Shown here piece after piece: positions 62,916 to 64,000 of a DNA stretch of 64,000 nucleotides; within the stretch, counting starts at the first letter, position 1, and every line of letters begins with the position of its first letter. The position numbers were made by a program, and so were the translations under genes. The DNA comes from Neisseriaceae bacterium HSC-16F19. Its GTDB lineage: Bacteria > Pseudomonadota > Gammaproteobacteria > Burkholderiales > Neisseriaceae. The stretch is taken from the NCBI RefSeq assembly GCF_024171525.1, contig NZ_JALJZY010000005.1, forward strand, positions 106,081-170,080. Reading direction: 5' to 3'. Under the pieces are notes generated by a model, which did no database searches, was not told where the DNA came from, and saw only the letters and a list, made by a program, of their open reading frames with translations.

Positions 62916-62940
62916 CTTTCAGGCAGCCTGAAAGATGAAA

Positions 62941-62969
62941 ACGCCGCTATCTTTGCATAGCGGCGCTTG
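62941..62969. terminator. Hairpin terminator after the 62553 gene
   Basis: CGCCGCTAT-CTTTGC-ATAGCGGCG then CTTGATTG: stable stem but weak U-tract. A DUS palindrome (TTCAGGCAGCCTGAA) at 62918 sits just before it. Confidence 0.6.
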
Positions 62970-62991
62970 ATTGTGAACAGGAAAGACACAC

Positions 62992-63408
62992 ATGCACCAA
63001 ACCCCCATCCGCGTGCGCGGTTACCATCTCGATGTATTCCAGCACGTCAACAACGCCCGTTATCTGGAGTTTCTGGAAGAAGCACGCTGGTCTTATTTTG
63101 AAGACACCGGCCTCACACCCTTGTTTATGGAAGGCGATTTGGCCATGGCGGTGGTCAACATCAATATCAACTACCGCCGCGGCGCTTTGCTGGGCGACGA
63201 TTTGCTGATTCACACCCGCTTTGATACCGTCAACGAACGCAATGCGGTCATCGCCCAGGAAATCGTGCACAAAGACAGCGGCAAAGTGGTGGCCGATGCC
63301 ACGGTGGTGTTTGTGGCGGTGGACAAAAAACACAACCGCGCCGTGGCCTTTGAGGGCGAAATGAAAGCCGTTTTGCAAGCCTTGGTGGCAGAAGGGCAGG
63401 ATGTATGA
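62992..63408 (+). CDS. YbgC/4HBT-type acyl-CoA thioesterase
   Basis: A 138-aa hot-dog thioesterase. RVRGYHLDVFQHVNNARYLEFLEEARWSYF contains the 4HBT catalytic Asp and the H-V-N-N-x-x-Y motif; INYRRGALLGDDLLIHTRF follows as usual. It hydrolyses acyl-CoA; YbgC-like members associate with phospholipid metabolism, fitting the mla neighbourhood. Its end overlaps the next gene by 4 nt (ATGA). Confidence 0.85.
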   Translation: MHQTPIRVRGYHLDVFQHVNNARYLEFLEEARWSYFEDTGLTPLFMEGDLAMAVVNININYRRGALLGDDLLIHTRFDTVNERNAVIAQEIVHKDSGKVVADATVVFVAVDKKHNRAVAFEGEMKAVLQALVAEGQDV

Positions 63409-63896
63409 AAAAACCGCTCGCCCTGTTGGTGGCTGTGGTGGTCATCGGTTTGGCCGCCGTGCTGCTGTGGCCGGCACAAAGCCAGGCGCCGGCTTTTGCA
63501 CTGAAAGACTTGAACGGACAGGCTGTGAGCCAGGAAAACTTCAAAGGCAAGGTGACGCTGCTGAATTTCTGGTACCCCTCCTGCCCCGGCTGTGTCAGCG
63601 AAATGCCCAAAATCATCAAAATGGCGCACGACTATGAGGGCAAACCCGATTTCCAAGTCATCGGCATTTCCCTGCCTTACGACCCGGAAAGCAGCGTGCG
63701 CACCTATGTCGGGCGCTACCAACTGCCGTTTACTGTAGCCATAGACACCGACGGCAGTACCGGCCGTGCCTACGGCATTCAAGCGGCACCGTCTACTTTT
63801 TTGGTGGACAAGCAGGGGCGCATCCACAAAAGCTATGTCGGCGAACCGGAATTTGCGGCGGTGTACCGCGAAGTGGATCAGTTGTTGGCACGATAA
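63405..63896 (+). CDS. TlpA/ResA-like thioredoxin family protein
   Basis: A 163-aa membrane-anchored periplasmic thiol-disulfide protein. Anchor LALLVAVVVIGLAAVLLW, then the AhpC/TlpA fold: FALKDLNGQAVSQENFKGKVTLLNFWYPSCPGCVSEMPKI with redox Cys60 and Cys63 (C-P-G-C), and AAPSTFLVDKQGRIHKSYVG with the cis-Pro region. Likely a reductase for cytochrome c maturation or other envelope thiols. Coupled to the thioesterase gene by a 4-nt overlap. Confidence 0.88.
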   Translation: MKKPLALLVAVVVIGLAAVLLWPAQSQAPAFALKDLNGQAVSQENFKGKVTLLNFWYPSCPGCVSEMPKIIKMAHDYEGKPDFQVIGISLPYDPESSVRTYVGRYQLPFTVAIDTDGSTGRAYGIQAAPSTFLVDKQGRIHKSYVGEPEFAAVYREVDQLLAR

Positions 63897-63941
63897 ACGT
63901 ATTTGGGCGTAAGGGACAAAAAAGGAGCTAAAAATCCCTGT

Positions 63942-63966
63942 AAGCCTTATGCTGTAAGGCTTTTAA
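63942..63966 (+). terminator. Intrinsic terminator after the TlpA-like gene
   Basis: AAGCCTTA-TGCTG-TAAGGCTTTT, 46 nt after the stop. Nothing else is seen to the window end. Confidence 0.75.
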
Positions 63967-64000
63967 GAGAGTCAAAGGTTTTGAACACAAAAAATGCATT

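Overview
The window is chromosomal DNA from a member of the Neisseriaceae (Betaproteobacteria). The main evidence is the very frequent 12-mer AGGCTGCCTGAA and its reverse complement, often paired as terminator-like hairpins. This is the Neisseriaceae DNA uptake sequence (DUS) in the dialect described for Simonsiella and relatives. Gene content and order also fit the family: groES-groEL, gltB/gltD, lptD-surA-pdxA, an mla operon with mlaA attached, and Correia-like elements. The DNA is GC-rich by eye. I cannot name the genus or species.

Layout. 1-5.3 kb: 3' end of a SlyD-type FKBP, an MdtD-like exporter, groESL behind a candidate heat-shock promoter, a MITE, and a DUF4190/pilin-like membrane protein. 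5.3-11 kb (minus strand): a DUF7660-like protein, a bestrophin-family channel, a JmjC/cupin protein, a PLP decarboxylase, an RluF-type pseudouridine synthase and an unknown protein. 11-15 kb: unknown protein, uvrB, a small HAD-like protein, and a membrane protein whose 3' end is frameshifted and decayed. 15-22 kb (minus strand): a heme-uptake locus with TonB receptor, HmuS-type protein and ABC importer. 22-33 kb: gltB and gltD, separated by an AT-rich immunity-like gene, then a gltIJKL-type amino-acid ABC transporter. 33-36 kb: a GNAT protein, a small membrane protein and a T6SS-immunity-like (DUF3396) gene behind a truncated ORF. 36-42 kb (minus strand): dld, DUF4126, a lipoprotein, a GAPDH and a subtype-B-tannase-like lipoprotein.

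42-48 kb holds a GbsR/MarR regulator and a set of membrane/redox genes (DoxX-like, DUF2269, DCC thiol oxidoreductase, fatty-acid desaturase, SDR). Two copies of one operator palindrome precede the regulator and the DoxX gene. The cluster is split by Correia-like and MITE insertions. 48-52 kb: an EIIC-like membrane protein, zipA, ampD and tRNA-Phe. 52-64 kb is an envelope block: a YdjM-like protein, amgK, lptD-surA-pdxA, mlaFEDCB-mlaA, a YbgC-type thioesterase and a TlpA-like thioredoxin.

Functional themes are outer-membrane assembly and lipid asymmetry (lptD, surA, mla), peptidoglycan recycling (ampD, amgK), heme iron acquisition and glutamate metabolism/uptake. The most unusual layer is non-coding. 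It includes a MITE family with GAGACC ends and 5-bp target duplications (four copies, one rewriting the pdxA C-terminus), Correia-like elements, a 148-bp element with perfect 23-bp terminal repeats, several dispersed palindromes, and mixed DUS dialects that suggest recombination with other Neisseriaceae. No CRISPR array, rRNA, prophage or intact transposase was seen.
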